From NCBI RefSeq assembly GCF_005146945.1, contig NZ_SWMS01000022.1, positions 1-64,000 of the forward strand: a stretch of 64,000 nucleotides of DNA. The letters run 5' to 3'. Under the pieces are notes generated by a model that was not told the DNA's origin, did no database searches, and saw nothing but the letters and a program-made list of their open reading frames with translations. This DNA comes from Prauserella endophytica (GTDB lineage Bacteria; Actinomycetota; Actinomycetes; Mycobacteriales; Pseudonocardiaceae). Position 1 is the first letter of the stretch; every line of letters begins with the position of its first letter. Positions 55,165 to 63,572 of this stretch are shown piece after piece. The position numbers and the translations under genes were made by a program.

Positions 55165-56370
55165 GTGATCAATCTCGAGATTCCGAAGAAGGCCCAGACG
55201 CTGGTCAACCAGGCGTACCAGGCCGCGGCCGAGGTCTTCCGGCCCATCTCGCGCAAGTACGACCGCGCCGAGCACTCGTACCCGGCGGAGCTGGACATGC
55301 TGGCCGCGCTGCTCGACGGGCTCAATTCGTCGGGCGAGGGCGGCGCGGGTGCGGCCGGGGTGCGCTGCAGGGAGGACAACACGAAGGGCAATCGCAACGG
55401 CGGCAACCTGAGCACGGTGCTCGGCGCGATCGAGATGTGCTGGGGCGACGTGGCGCTGCTGCTGTCGATGCCCCGCCAGGGGCTGGGCAACGCGGCGATC
55501 GCGTCGGTCGCCAACGACGAGCAACTGCAGCGCTTCGCGGGCGTGTGGGCGGCGATGGCGATCACGGAGCCGGGTTGTGGTTCCGACTCGGCCGCGATCA
55601 CGGCGACCGCGACGCTCGACGGCGACGAGTACGTGCTCAACGGCGAGAAGATCTTCGTGACGGCGGGCCAGCGCGCCGACGCCGTGGTGGTCTGGGCCAC
55701 GCTCGACAAGTCGAAGGGCCGGGCGGCGATCAAGTCCTTCGTGGTGGAGAAGGGCACGCCGGGCTTCGAGGTCGTGCGGCTCGAGCACAAGCTCGGCATC
55801 AGAGCGTCGGACACGGCGGTGCTGCGGTTCGAGAACTGCCGGGTGCCGAAGGAGAACCTGCTGGGCACGCCGGAGATCGACACCAGCAAGGGCTTCGCCG
55901 GTGTCATGCAGACCTTCGACAACACCCGCCCGCTCGTGGCCGCGATGGCGATCGGTGTGGCTCGGGCAGCCCTCGAAGAGACCGGGCGTCTGCTGGCCGA
56001 GGCCGGGGTTACGGTGGACTACGACAGGCCGGCGAACACCCAGCACGCCGCGGCGGCGGCGTTTCTGCAGCTGGAAGCCGACTACGAGGCGGCGTACCTG
56101 CTGACGCTGGAGTCGGCGTGGATGGCGGACAACCGCAAGCCGAATTCGCTGCAGGCGTCGATGGCGAAGGCGAAGGCGGGCCGCTCGGTCGTCGACATCA
56201 CGCTCCGCTGCGTCGAACTGGCGGGCACGCTGGGCTACACGGAGGAACTACTGCTGGAGAAGTGGAGCCGGGACGCGAAGATCCTGGACATCTTCGAAGG
56301 CACGCAACAAATCCAGCAACTGATCGTGGCCCGTCGCCTTCTCGGAAAGACCTCAGCCGAGCTGAAGTAG
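55165..56370 (+). CDS. acyl-CoA dehydrogenase
   Basis: 401 residues from GTG 55165. Flavin/substrate segment AMAITEPGCGSDSAAITATA, VLNGEKIFVTAGQRADAVVV, then the catalytic Glu region DIFEGTQQIQQLIVARRLLG near the C-terminus. Oxidises acyl-CoA to enoyl-CoA, passing electrons to ETF. Co-transcribed with the preceding dehydrogenase; followed by a strong terminator. Confidence 0.93.
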   Translation: MINLEIPKKAQTLVNQAYQAAAEVFRPISRKYDRAEHSYPAELDMLAALLDGLNSSGEGGAGAAGVRCREDNTKGNRNGGNLSTVLGAIEMCWGDVALLLSMPRQGLGNAAIASVANDEQLQRFAGVWAAMAITEPGCGSDSAAITATATLDGDEYVLNGEKIFVTAGQRADAVVVWATLDKSKGRAAIKSFVVEKGTPGFEVVRLEHKLGIRASDTAVLRFENCRVPKENLLGTPEIDTSKGFAGVMQTFDNTRPLVAAMAIGVARAALEETGRLLAEAGVTVDYDRPANTQHAAAAAFLQLEADYEAAYLLTLESAWMADNRKPNSLQASMAKAKAGRSVVDITLRCVELAGTLGYTEELLLEKWSRDAKILDIFEGTQQIQQLIVARRLLGKTSAELK

Positions 56371-56384
56371 CTTACGTAGCAAGG

Positions 56385-56427
56385 GAAACCGCCCGTCCAC
56401 TGTGTCTCGCAGTGGACGGGCGGTTTC
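56385..56427 (+). terminator. rho-independent-type terminator
   Basis: Perfect 18-bp arms (56385-56402 with 56410-56427) and a 7-base loop, then CCTTCTCTC. 14 nt after the acyl-CoA dehydrogenase stop; also faces the end of the integrase gene, so may serve both. Confidence 0.85.
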
Positions 56428-56462
56428 CTTCTCTCGGAGCATCACGAACCCTGGTTTCATGA

Positions 56463-57713
56463 TCAGGCCGCCTGTAGGCCGTCATCGGGCTCAGGCCGTC
56501 CGAACACTCCGTCGACGGCCACCCGAGCGCGCTCGTGGCTGGACGGCACCAGGTGCGTGTAGGTCCGCAAGGTGAAGCCGGGGTCCGCGTGCCCGAGGTA
56601 GTCGGCCAGCTCCTTGATGGAGACACCCTGCGAGAGCAGCACCGACGCGTAGAAGTGCCGCAGCGCATGCATCCCGTCCGCGCGCCCGCGATACTCCAGC
56701 TCGGCCGCCCGGAACGCGCCCCGCCACACCACCTTGGCGAACAGGTCACCCGAGTAGAGCCGTCCCTCTTCACCGGTGACGAGCAGCCGCACCGTCGCCA
56801 ACTCCCCTTCCGGCTCCCGCCACGGTAACGTGACCGCCACCGCCGGATACCGCGCCTCGTGGTCGCGGATCTCCGCGAGGACACTTGTCGACACGGGCAC
56901 GATCCGCGTCTTGCCTCCCTTCGGCGGCGCGAACACCAGCGTCCGGCCGATGATCCGGATCTGTCGCCGGATATGCACGGTCATCTCGTCATCATCGAGG
57001 TCATCCGGCGAGAAGCCCAGGATCTCCCCTTGCCGCAGCCCGAGACCCGCACCGAGCGGCACGATCACGGAGTAGCGCTCCTCCAGCCCGCCGCGCACGG
57101 TGCTCACGCGCTCCTCCGACCACACCACCACCTTTGGACTCCGGCCGACCGGGCGGCGCACCGTCTTGGCCCGGCACGGGTTCTCCCGGATGAGCTTGTC
57201 CTCCACGGCCGAGTCCAGGACCCCGGACAGCACCGTGAACAGCACGAGTTTGTAGTTCTCGCTGAACTTCCGACTGTCGAGGTAACCCAGCCACTCGCGC
57301 ACCGTGGACGGCTTGATCGACCCGATCCGCAGGTCACCGAAGCGCGGGTAGATCTGGCTCTCCAACCGGCTGCGCAGCACGGCCCGCGTGGCAGCGTCCG
57401 GCGACTGCCCCATCAACCAGTTCTCGGCGATCTGCCGGAACTTCTTCCGCGCCGCCTGCGGATCGACGTACTTGCCCTCCCGCTTGTCCGACTCCATCTC
57501 AATGAGGAAGTCCTCGGCCCGCTTCTTCTGCTTGTCCGGGAAGGACTTCGACCGCTCCTCACCGTCCGGGTCGAGGTAGCGCACCTTGTAACGCTTGCCC
57601 TTGCCGAACAGCTCCGTTCGCTCCATGACCGGCCTGTTCCGCCCGTCGAGCCGGATCTTGCCCGTCTCCGGGTCGCGAGCAGGCCGGAACCAGCGGTCCT
57701 GGATGTGCCCCAT
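56463..57713 (-). CDS. int: AICE tyrosine integrase
   Basis: 416 residues from ATG 57713. Lambda-integrase fold: core-binding region RQIAENWLMGQSPDAATRAV, catalytic Arg in GAGLGLRQGEILG, HxxR box in GMHALRHFYASVLL, His in LADYLGHADPGFT and nucleophile Tyr in LRTYTHLVPSS. Integrates and, with Xis, excises the element. Start overlaps the xis stop (TGATG). 36 bp from the terminator of the neighbouring chromosomal operon. Confidence 0.95.
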   Translation of the reverse strand: MGHIQDRWFRPARDPETGKIRLDGRNRPVMERTELFGKGKRYKVRYLDPDGEERSKSFPDKQKKRAEDFLIEMESDKREGKYVDPQAARKKFRQIAENWLMGQSPDAATRAVLRSRLESQIYPRFGDLRIGSIKPSTVREWLGYLDSRKFSENYKLVLFTVLSGVLDSAVEDKLIRENPCRAKTVRRPVGRSPKVVVWSEERVSTVRGGLEERYSVIVPLGAGLGLRQGEILGFSPDDLDDDEMTVHIRRQIRIIGRTLVFAPPKGGKTRIVPVSTSVLAEIRDHEARYPAVAVTLPWREPEGELATVRLLVTGEEGRLYSGDLFAKVVWRGAFRAAELEYRGRADGMHALRHFYASVLLSQGVSIKELADYLGHADPGFTLRTYTHLVPSSHERARVAVDGVFGRPEPDDGLQAA

Positions 57714-57907
57714 CAGGCCGCCTCCGCCAGGCCATCGATCCAGGCGCGTACCTTGGCCGGGTCGTAGCGCAGGTGCCGCCCGATCTTGCGCACAGGCGGC
57801 CCCTCGCCCCTCCATTTCCACTGGTAAAGCGTCTTCACCGGGATGCCGAGGTAGTCGGAGACCTCCTCGATCGTCCACAGCCGCTCGAATCTCGATACCG
57901 TGCCCAT
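57713..57907 (-). CDS. xis: AICE excisionase (MerR-like HTH)
   Basis: 64 residues from ATG 57907, with AGGGGGA 5 nt upstream; ATG 57925, overlapping the repSA stop as TGATG, is the alternative. Winged-helix excisionase: RLWTIEEVSDYLGIPVKTLY, QWKWRGEGPPVRKIGRHLRY, VRAWIDGL. Directs integrase towards excision. Downstream of repSA and coupled to int. Confidence 0.93.
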   Translation of the reverse strand: MGTVSRFERLWTIEEVSDYLGIPVKTLYQWKWRGEGPPVRKIGRHLRYDPAKVRAWIDGLAEAA

Positions 57908-57924
57908 GACGTTCCCCCTGGTCA

Positions 57925-59568
57925 TCAAGCCGCCTGCTGAATTGCCGAAGTTTCTGGCGCACCTGGTGGCCCTTGTGCGGCGAGTAGCGCCCGGTCGTAC
58001 TCGGCCTTCCACGTGACCCGTTCGGCGATCGCGTGCATGAGCAGGTGCGCCCTCGGCGGAACCTGCTGGTCACCAGGCGCGACCTTGCGCCAGATCAGGC
58101 GGGAGGTGTCCTGCTCGGGCTTCTCGATGCCGACCGAGGCCAGCATTTCCCGCACGAGGCGCTTGCGGTCCGCCTTGTGATCGGCCAGCGACTTGCCCGA
58201 CCACTTGCGAGACACGAGCACCCTGCGGCCGGGCAGCCCGAGCGTGGTCCGCCGATGCGCCCGCCCCTTGCACCGCCCCGGCACGGTCTTGGAGTTCACG
58301 CCCAGCGGCTGCACCCCGTACAGCAGCCAGACCGCGCACCGAGGCGAGCACGGGGTGATCGCCAGCTCCGCGTGTAGCCGGTCGTGGTGGTCCCGCTGCC
58401 GGTTGCTGGTGGCCTCGACGACCTCACCCGTGGACTTGGTGAGGTACTTGGTCAGGTAGCCGATGTGCCGCCCGGCTTCCTCCGTGTCGCCGAGGATGCC
58501 CTTGGAGTGCACCTGCCGCCCGAAGGTGACCACATGCGCCGGTTCCTCCACGGCCTCCACGGCGTCGTGCCACTCTGTCAACGGACGCCGCGTGTCCGGG
58601 TCCACGAAGCAGGCCGTACGCGAGTCCCAGACGGGCACCTGGTCGCCGTCGTAGACGAGCCGGTCATGCGCAGGCCACCAGACCTGGTGGTAGGTGGCCG
58701 CGGTGACCTGCCGGATGACCTCGTGCGAGATCGATCCCCGGATAGCGGCGTGCAGGTGCGGGGCCGTCCGCTTCTGCGGCTCGACCGTCGCGAAGTACTG
58801 CACGTCCCAGCCCACGACGCGGCGCAGGTTCTGCCACCACCGGTCCACCAGCGACGAGAAATGCACCGCATCTCGCGCCGCCCGCCGATAGTCATACGAC
58901 GCCGGGTCAACGGGTGTGCCGTCCTCCCGCACTCGCCCATAGGTGTCACAGGTGAGCGTGACGAACATCGACGGGCGGAAGCGACCCGCGTACTCGCGCC
59001 CCACCGTGGTCTTGGCGACCTTGCGGGTAGGCAGGTCCGGGGCGTCCTGCCGCCGTTTGGTGGAGCGCTTGGCCGGCCGCTTGCCCGGAGGCTCCGGCGA
59101 GGGCAGCCGACCCCGCACGCCGAGTTGCCGAAGTTCGGAATCAACGCCCCGGATCTCTTCGCGCAGTTCCTCCGCATCGCACTCGACGCCCTCGGCCAGG
59201 GCCTGCCGGTAGGCGTGCACGAGATCGGCCCGGAACTCGAGCAGCTCGGTCTGCTGGCGGGTCGGTGGCTCCGGGGTGAAGTCCGGTTCCTCGGTCAGGT
59301 GCCAGCCTTCCCGGCACTGCACCATCCGCAGCGCCTTGGCCTTCTTCGCGCACGGAGCGCACACCGACTCGACCGTGGAGCCGCACGGCACAGCGACGTA
59401 CCGCAACTCACCGGTGTCCGGATCGCCCACCTCCATCGTGAACGGCCGGACACACACGCCGTGCTTCTCCGCCGTGGCCTTGATGACCTCGGCCGAGAGC
59501 GGCTGCCGCATCCGCTGCGCACGGGTCTGCCCCGCGACATCGGCAGGGAACGAAGCGACCTCGGTCAT
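57925..59568 (-). CDS. repSA: AICE replication initiator (RepSA family)
   Basis: 547 residues. Rolling-circle-type initiator as in pSAM2: Cys-rich region near residues 60-90 (VPCGSTVESVCAPCAKKAKA), VTLTCDTYGRV, HUH-like metal motif APHLHAAIRGS, and the conserved HIGYLTKYLTKS segment with a likely catalytic Tyr. Lets the excised element replicate before transfer. ATG overlaps the tra stop by 4 nt. Confidence 0.92.
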   Translation of the reverse strand: MTEVASFPADVAGQTRAQRMRQPLSAEVIKATAEKHGVCVRPFTMEVGDPDTGELRYVAVPCGSTVESVCAPCAKKAKALRMVQCREGWHLTEEPDFTPEPPTRQQTELLEFRADLVHAYRQALAEGVECDAEELREEIRGVDSELRQLGVRGRLPSPEPPGKRPAKRSTKRRQDAPDLPTRKVAKTTVGREYAGRFRPSMFVTLTCDTYGRVREDGTPVDPASYDYRRAARDAVHFSSLVDRWWQNLRRVVGWDVQYFATVEPQKRTAPHLHAAIRGSISHEVIRQVTAATYHQVWWPAHDRLVYDGDQVPVWDSRTACFVDPDTRRPLTEWHDAVEAVEEPAHVVTFGRQVHSKGILGDTEEAGRHIGYLTKYLTKSTGEVVEATSNRQRDHHDRLHAELAITPCSPRCAVWLLYGVQPLGVNSKTVPGRCKGRAHRRTTLGLPGRRVLVSRKWSGKSLADHKADRKRLVREMLASVGIEKPEQDTSRLIWRKVAPGDQQVPPRAHLLMHAIAERVTWKAEYDRALLAAQGPPGAPETSAIQQAA

Positions 59569-61064
59569 GCCGCAACACCCCCGCTCTGCGACCCGTCCTG
59601 CGGTGTGGGGAAGGCCAGCACGTCAGCACGGTGGACCGGCACCCCGGTCACATAGGTGACCAGCTCATCCAGGTCGGTGTCCGTGACGTGGAAGGCCCGT
59701 GCCCGGAACGGTGCCCGTCGTCCCTCTTCCTTGGCCCAGCCGACACCGGGCGTGTGCTCGGAGATCTCATGCGCCGTCGCCCCACGTTCCCGCACGCCAT
59801 CGCCAAGCACCATGTCGACCTGCGCCTTCTCGTCCAGCCGCATCGCGATGCGCGTGGAGAACAGGTGCCGGAAGCTGATGACCTCCTTGCGCGGGTCCTG
59901 GAGCAGACCGAGCACGCACACGCCGGGGGCACGGCCCTGACTCGTGATGGCCTGCACGGCCCGGCTTGCCCGCTCTCGCAGGCCCTTGTCGGTTTGGTAG
60001 GCGATCACGTCGGCCAGCTCGTCGACCACGAGCAGGATGAACGGGTCACCCGTCTCTGGGGTCCACGCCCGCAACCTGCCCCGGTACCGGGTCGCGCGTT
60101 CCTTCACGGTGGCCGCGATCTCTTCCAGCAGGGCCACGGCGTCGGGTCCGTTGTCGAACACGACCCGGCTGAACACCTCCGGAGCTTGGCCGAGCTCCAT
60201 CCCGCCCTTGGGGTCGATCCCCGCCAGTCGAACGCGGCCACTGCGGATCAACGGGGCGAGCGCCCACACGATGGACCACAGCAGCGAGCCCTTGCCCGCG
60301 CCCGAGACACCCACCGTCAGCAGGTGCGTGCCGAGCAGCCGAACCCGCCACGGCTTGCCGGTCTCCGTCCGGCCCACCGTCACGCGCTTCAGATCCACGC
60401 TGGCCGCATCGTCGTTGAGCGCGGGCACGGGAACCGGCCGCACGAGCGGATCACGGTGCACCAGGTCGAGTTCGAGCCGACCCGGTTTGCGCACCCGCAC
60501 CCGGCACGACTGGGCCTTGAACGCGTGCGCCAGACCCGAGGCCCGCAGCTCCCACTGCTCGGGCGCCTGCCCCTTCACCATCCGCACGCGCACCCGGTCG
60601 CGCCAGCCCTCCGAGCGGACACGCCCGAGCTTGGGGCGGTACTCCTTGCCCCGGCTGGTCTTCACCAGGTCCGACAGCCGCATCACCGTGCGCCACTGGC
60701 ACGCGTACACCGAGAACCGGCGGAACTCCGTGCGCGGCTGCGGTGCCACGAAGCGGTCGAACGACGAGGCGTGCCGCCAGCGCCACAACGCGAGCACCAG
60801 GACGACGGCCAGCAGCGTGAAGGCCAGGACCCAGTGCCCCGCCGTGGCCTGGAGCCAGCCGACGAGCACCGCGACCGTGACTGTCAGCGGGTAGCGCCAG
60901 AGCACCCGGCCGAGCTGGAACAGCAGCCAGCACACGAGCCAGGTGAACACGAACGGCGCGATGAGGTACTTGACCCAGCGCGGCAGGAGAGTCCACCACG
61001 GCAGCCGAGGCCGGGAGATCTCCAGCGGTGCCGGGTCGGCCCAACGCGAACCGTGCACGCTCAT
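59565..61064 (-). CDS. AICE FtsK/SpoIIIE-type DNA translocase (conjugal transfer)
   Basis: 499 residues. N-terminal membrane part with two or three hydrophobic segments (LIAPFVFTWLVCWLLFQLG, VTVAVLVGWL, VLAFTLLAVVLVLALW). Motor domain with Walker A LTVGVSGAGKGSLLW, GIDPKGGMELG and Walker B FILLVVDELADVIAY. Moves double-stranded DNA between hyphae, the TraB/TraSA mechanism of actinomycetes. Start overlaps the stop of the small CxxC protein gene (ATGA). Confidence 0.93.
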   Translation of the reverse strand: MSVHGSRWADPAPLEISRPRLPWWTLLPRWVKYLIAPFVFTWLVCWLLFQLGRVLWRYPLTVTVAVLVGWLQATAGHWVLAFTLLAVVLVLALWRWRHASSFDRFVAPQPRTEFRRFSVYACQWRTVMRLSDLVKTSRGKEYRPKLGRVRSEGWRDRVRVRMVKGQAPEQWELRASGLAHAFKAQSCRVRVRKPGRLELDLVHRDPLVRPVPVPALNDDAASVDLKRVTVGRTETGKPWRVRLLGTHLLTVGVSGAGKGSLLWSIVWALAPLIRSGRVRLAGIDPKGGMELGQAPEVFSRVVFDNGPDAVALLEEIAATVKERATRYRGRLRAWTPETGDPFILLVVDELADVIAYQTDKGLRERASRAVQAITSQGRAPGVCVLGLLQDPRKEVISFRHLFSTRIAMRLDEKAQVDMVLGDGVRERGATAHEISEHTPGVGWAKEEGRRAPFRARAFHVTDTDLDELVTYVTGVPVHRADVLAFPTPQDGSQSGGVAA

Positions 61065-61180
61065 CGGGCCTCACCTCGATCCCCGCTCGGGACGTCGAGG
61101 GGAAGGCGACCAGCGCAGGCCGCGCATTTCTTGTCGCCAGGGGCCAGCCGGGCGAACCGCTTGCATGATTCGCATCGCAT
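61061..61180 (-). CDS. 39-residue CxxC small protein (zinc-ribbon-like)
   Basis: ATG 61180 to TGA 61061, overlapping the tra start as ATGA. Reads MRCESCKRFARLAPGDKKCA then ACAGRLPLDV, with two CxxC pairs (C3-x2-C6 and C19-x2-C22) as in a minimal zinc ribbon. The overlap and the Cys spacing support a real gene despite its size. Role unknown. Confidence 0.7.
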   Translation of the reverse strand: MRCESCKRFARLAPGDKKCAACAGRLPLDVPSGDRGEAR

Positions 61181-61405
61181 CCGGGTGACCCGGGTTGACA
61201 TCGATCGGCGATCGTTGTCTATGGTTGCCAATGTCTACTCCGTCTGGTGTGGACAGCGCAGGAGCGGCAAGGTTGGTAGCCAGGTTCCGCTTCTGCGCCT
61301 TATGGTTCAAAGTTCCGTTTTTAGGACGTGCTTCATCGCCGCACGACCCAGCGTGCGTTGATTGTCTATAGTGGACTTTGTTGTTTTCTTCGGCGTCTCG
61401 GTTTG
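61181..61405. promoter_or_regulatory. AICE operon control region with repeated TTGTCTATRGT boxes
   Basis: No gene. TTGTCTATGGT at 61215-61225 and TTGTCTATAGT at 61362-61372 are near-identical, and ATGTCTACTC at 61231-61240 is related. Read on the minus strand they are ACTATAGACAA, resembling -10 regions, and lie upstream of the transfer/replication operon. Likely promoter/operator for a KorSA-like repressor; inferred. Confidence 0.5.
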
Positions 61406-61642
61406 CTACCGTTGCGCCAGCGCCTCCGCTCTCCGTTGCTCACGCTCCGCCCAGTACAGCGCCTCGTGGTGGTGGCCCCGGTCGATCTCCGCGACCGCCG
61501 CGTACACCGCCGCACTGCGCCGGTAGAACTCCAGCCGTGCCGCAGGCGAAGCGTCCTCACCCGGCATCAGCGCGCTGAGCGCTTCGTGTGCCTGCATCAA
61601 CGTGCGCGCCTGCTTCGCCAGCCGCCACCCTTCCTGACTCAC
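61406..61642 (-). CDS. AICE small protein (AMED_5909-like)
   Basis: 78 residues from GTG 61642 with a GGGGGT site 6 nt upstream; a GTG at 61678 overlapping the previous stop is possible. Sequence QEGWRLAKQARTLMQAHEAL, then RLEFYRRSAAVYAAVAEIDR and HHHEALYWAEREQRRAEAL. I recall this as the AMED_5909 type of small AICE protein; function unknown. Confidence 0.7.
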   Translation of the reverse strand: MSQEGWRLAKQARTLMQAHEALSALMPGEDASPAARLEFYRRSAAVYAAVAEIDRGHHHEALYWAEREQRRAEALAQR

Positions 61643-61674
61643 CGATTCACCCCCTTTGCTCCTGTCCATCACGC

Positions 61675-61998
61675 TCACCCGCGCCGACGAGCGCCAGCCC
61701 GCTCAGGCGGACGCACCGAGGCCATCCCGCACGAACGAGCGGCCGAGCGCGCCTGCCAGTCCTGCGCCTGCTCCTCGAACGCCTGCGCCGCCGATTCCAG
61801 CGCCGCCAACATCCACCAGGACAACTCCGGATCACCGGCGATGCTTCGCCAGGCGGCCGCGACGGCCCAGGAAGCCGAAGCCATTTCCTGCGCCGCCGCC
61901 GCGTCCACCTCACGAGTCCGGGCCGCCAGATCCGAGGCCGCGCCGTAGCGCCGGTACGCCTCTTCCCAAGCCCGGACCAACTTCTTCGCCACCATCAC
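61675..61998 (-). CDS. AICE hypothetical helical protein
   Basis: 107 residues (ATG 61998, or 61995 one codon later). Alpha-helical, Ala/Trp-rich: KLVRAWEEAYRRYGAASDLA, SWAVAAAWRSIAGDPELSWW, QAFEEQAQDWQARSAARS. No family recognised; position between two AICE genes makes it part of the operon. Confidence 0.65.
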   Translation of the reverse strand: MMVAKKLVRAWEEAYRRYGAASDLAARTREVDAAAAQEMASASWAVAAAWRSIAGDPELSWWMLAALESAAQAFEEQAQDWQARSAARSCGMASVRPPERAGARRRG

Positions 61999-62027
61999 GA
62001 CGCCTCCAGTCAGGCGTTACCGCGCGC

Positions 62028-62498
62028 TCACGCGGCCTTGGCAGCGGACTCGCCCGCCGGAGCAGACGACTTCCCGGACTGAGCAGACCGGCCACCACCG
62101 GCAGCCGCGCTCTTGAATCCGGTCGCCCGGAACACGTAGGACTGGTACTTGAACTCACCGTTGCCCGCCACGCGCGGCTCAGCGGTCAGCCCGGCCAATT
62201 CGATCGGCCGCATACCCGGCAGCGCCTCCGGGGTCGTCGGCACCGGCTGCACATCAGCCAACAACGTGACCTCGTAGGACGCCCGCTTGGCGTTCGGCTC
62301 GGTCGGGTCGGTGACCGTGACCTTCCACTGCCGCTTGCCGGTCACCTCATCGATGCGCTGCCGGGCAGGCTTGCCCATCGCACGGTCCTCACGCGACTGG
62401 TACTCGTTGTCCGGCGACACCTCACCGACCATCACCAGCCCCTGCGGGAACGCGTCATCGAACTCGATCGGGAATCGGTACCCCTTGGGGATCGCCAT
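62028..62498 (-). CDS. AICE conserved protein of unknown function
   Basis: 156 residues from ATG 62498 with GGAAAGGG upstream. Starts MAIPKGYRFPIEFDDAFPQG; beta-rich middle (GKRQWKVTVTDPTEPNAKRA, SYEVTLLADVQPVP) and a low-complexity Ala/Ser/Gly tail. I cannot name the family. Most upstream gene of the minus-strand AICE operon, divergent from pra. Confidence 0.8.
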   Translation of the reverse strand: MAIPKGYRFPIEFDDAFPQGLVMVGEVSPDNEYQSREDRAMGKPARQRIDEVTGKRQWKVTVTDPTEPNAKRASYEVTLLADVQPVPTTPEALPGMRPIELAGLTAEPRVAGNGEFKYQSYVFRATGFKSAAAGGGRSAQSGKSSAPAGESAAKAA

Positions 62499-62690
62499 AG
62501 CTGTTGTGACCCTTTCCTGTCTCCGTCCGGCCGCACGGTTCGGCGGCACACTCCTAGATTCGGTCAGGTGTGGGTCCCGTCACGACACCGCGCATGTCGC
62601 GTCTCGAACTTCTGACTCTCACCGAGTCTCGTCTTTGTCTCATCCGAGTGGTACGGTCGTCTCTTCACCGACGTCACGGGGGATGAGTCG

Positions 62691-63572
62691 ATGGCCGACA
62701 AGCCGATCGTGCTGAAGGTCCTGCTGCGGCAGCGGCACCTGCAAGGGCACCGCGCGTTCTGCAAGGAGTACGACAAGCTCGCGAAGCAGCTCGAGCCCGA
62801 CCTTGTCGGGAGCTGGCCGAGCAAGGCGCAGTTCTACCGCTGGCTCTCTCGCGATATCCAGGGCCTGCCGTACGCACACCACTGCCGGATCCTGGAAGCG
62901 ATGTTGCCCGGCTGGACGGCCGAACAGCTCTTCCAGGAGCACACGGGCGGCATCGAGTTCGTCCCCGAGCCCCCAGCCTCGACCGGCACGACCCGCCCGG
63001 CAAAGGCAGCACAGCCCACAGCGCCGGGCATGGCCGACGTCACCGCCGTGTTCCCGAGCCGACCCGCGTTCTCGCACGAGATCCCACCGCACAAGCTTTT
63101 CGACGGAGCCGAGCAGATCAACATGGTCGGTCTCTCGCTCAACCTGCTGTGCCAGAGCTACCCCGACCGATCTTTGCTCGACCTGCTCGAATCGGGGACC
63201 GTGGTCCAGTGCCTGTTCCTGGACCCGGCCGGCCGCTATATCACCGAGCGCGAGCAGGAGGAGTCGCACCCCCAGGGCGTGCTCTCGACCCTGACCACGC
63301 TGAACATCCAGACGTTGCAGCGTCTCCAGGCCAAGCTCTCACCTGACGCGCGGGGGAACCTGCGCATCCGCACCTACGACGAGGCCGTGCGCTTCAACAT
63401 CACCGTGATCGATGACGCCACCTGCGTCGTACAGCCCTACCTGCCCGATGCCCGCGGGGTCGAGTCCCCAACGCTGGTGATCGAGAAGCAGCCCGGACCA
63501 CCGGGCCTGTTCGAGACGTTCTCGCAGGTGTTCGAGTCGATGTGGGCACGCAGCACGGAGGTCACCGCGTGA
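62691..63572 (+). CDS. Pra-like AICE regulator (HTH plus DUF5919-type domain)
   Basis: 293 residues from ATG 62691. N-terminal part resembles an XRE-like DNA-binding region (RHLQGHRAFCKEYDKLAKQL, WPSKAQFYRWLSRDIQGLPY, RILEAMLPGWTAEQLF). The C-terminal half has GLSLNLLCQSYPDRSLLDLL and TVIDDATCVVQPYLPDARG. In pSAM2, Pra activates replication and transfer genes. Divergent from the AICE operon by 192 bp; its stop overlaps the next GTG. Confidence 0.8.
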   Translation: MADKPIVLKVLLRQRHLQGHRAFCKEYDKLAKQLEPDLVGSWPSKAQFYRWLSRDIQGLPYAHHCRILEAMLPGWTAEQLFQEHTGGIEFVPEPPASTGTTRPAKAAQPTAPGMADVTAVFPSRPAFSHEIPPHKLFDGAEQINMVGLSLNLLCQSYPDRSLLDLLESGTVVQCLFLDPAGRYITEREQEESHPQGVLSTLTTLNIQTLQRLQAKLSPDARGNLRIRTYDEAVRFNITVIDDATCVVQPYLPDARGVESPTLVIEKQPGPPGLFETFSQVFESMWARSTEVTA

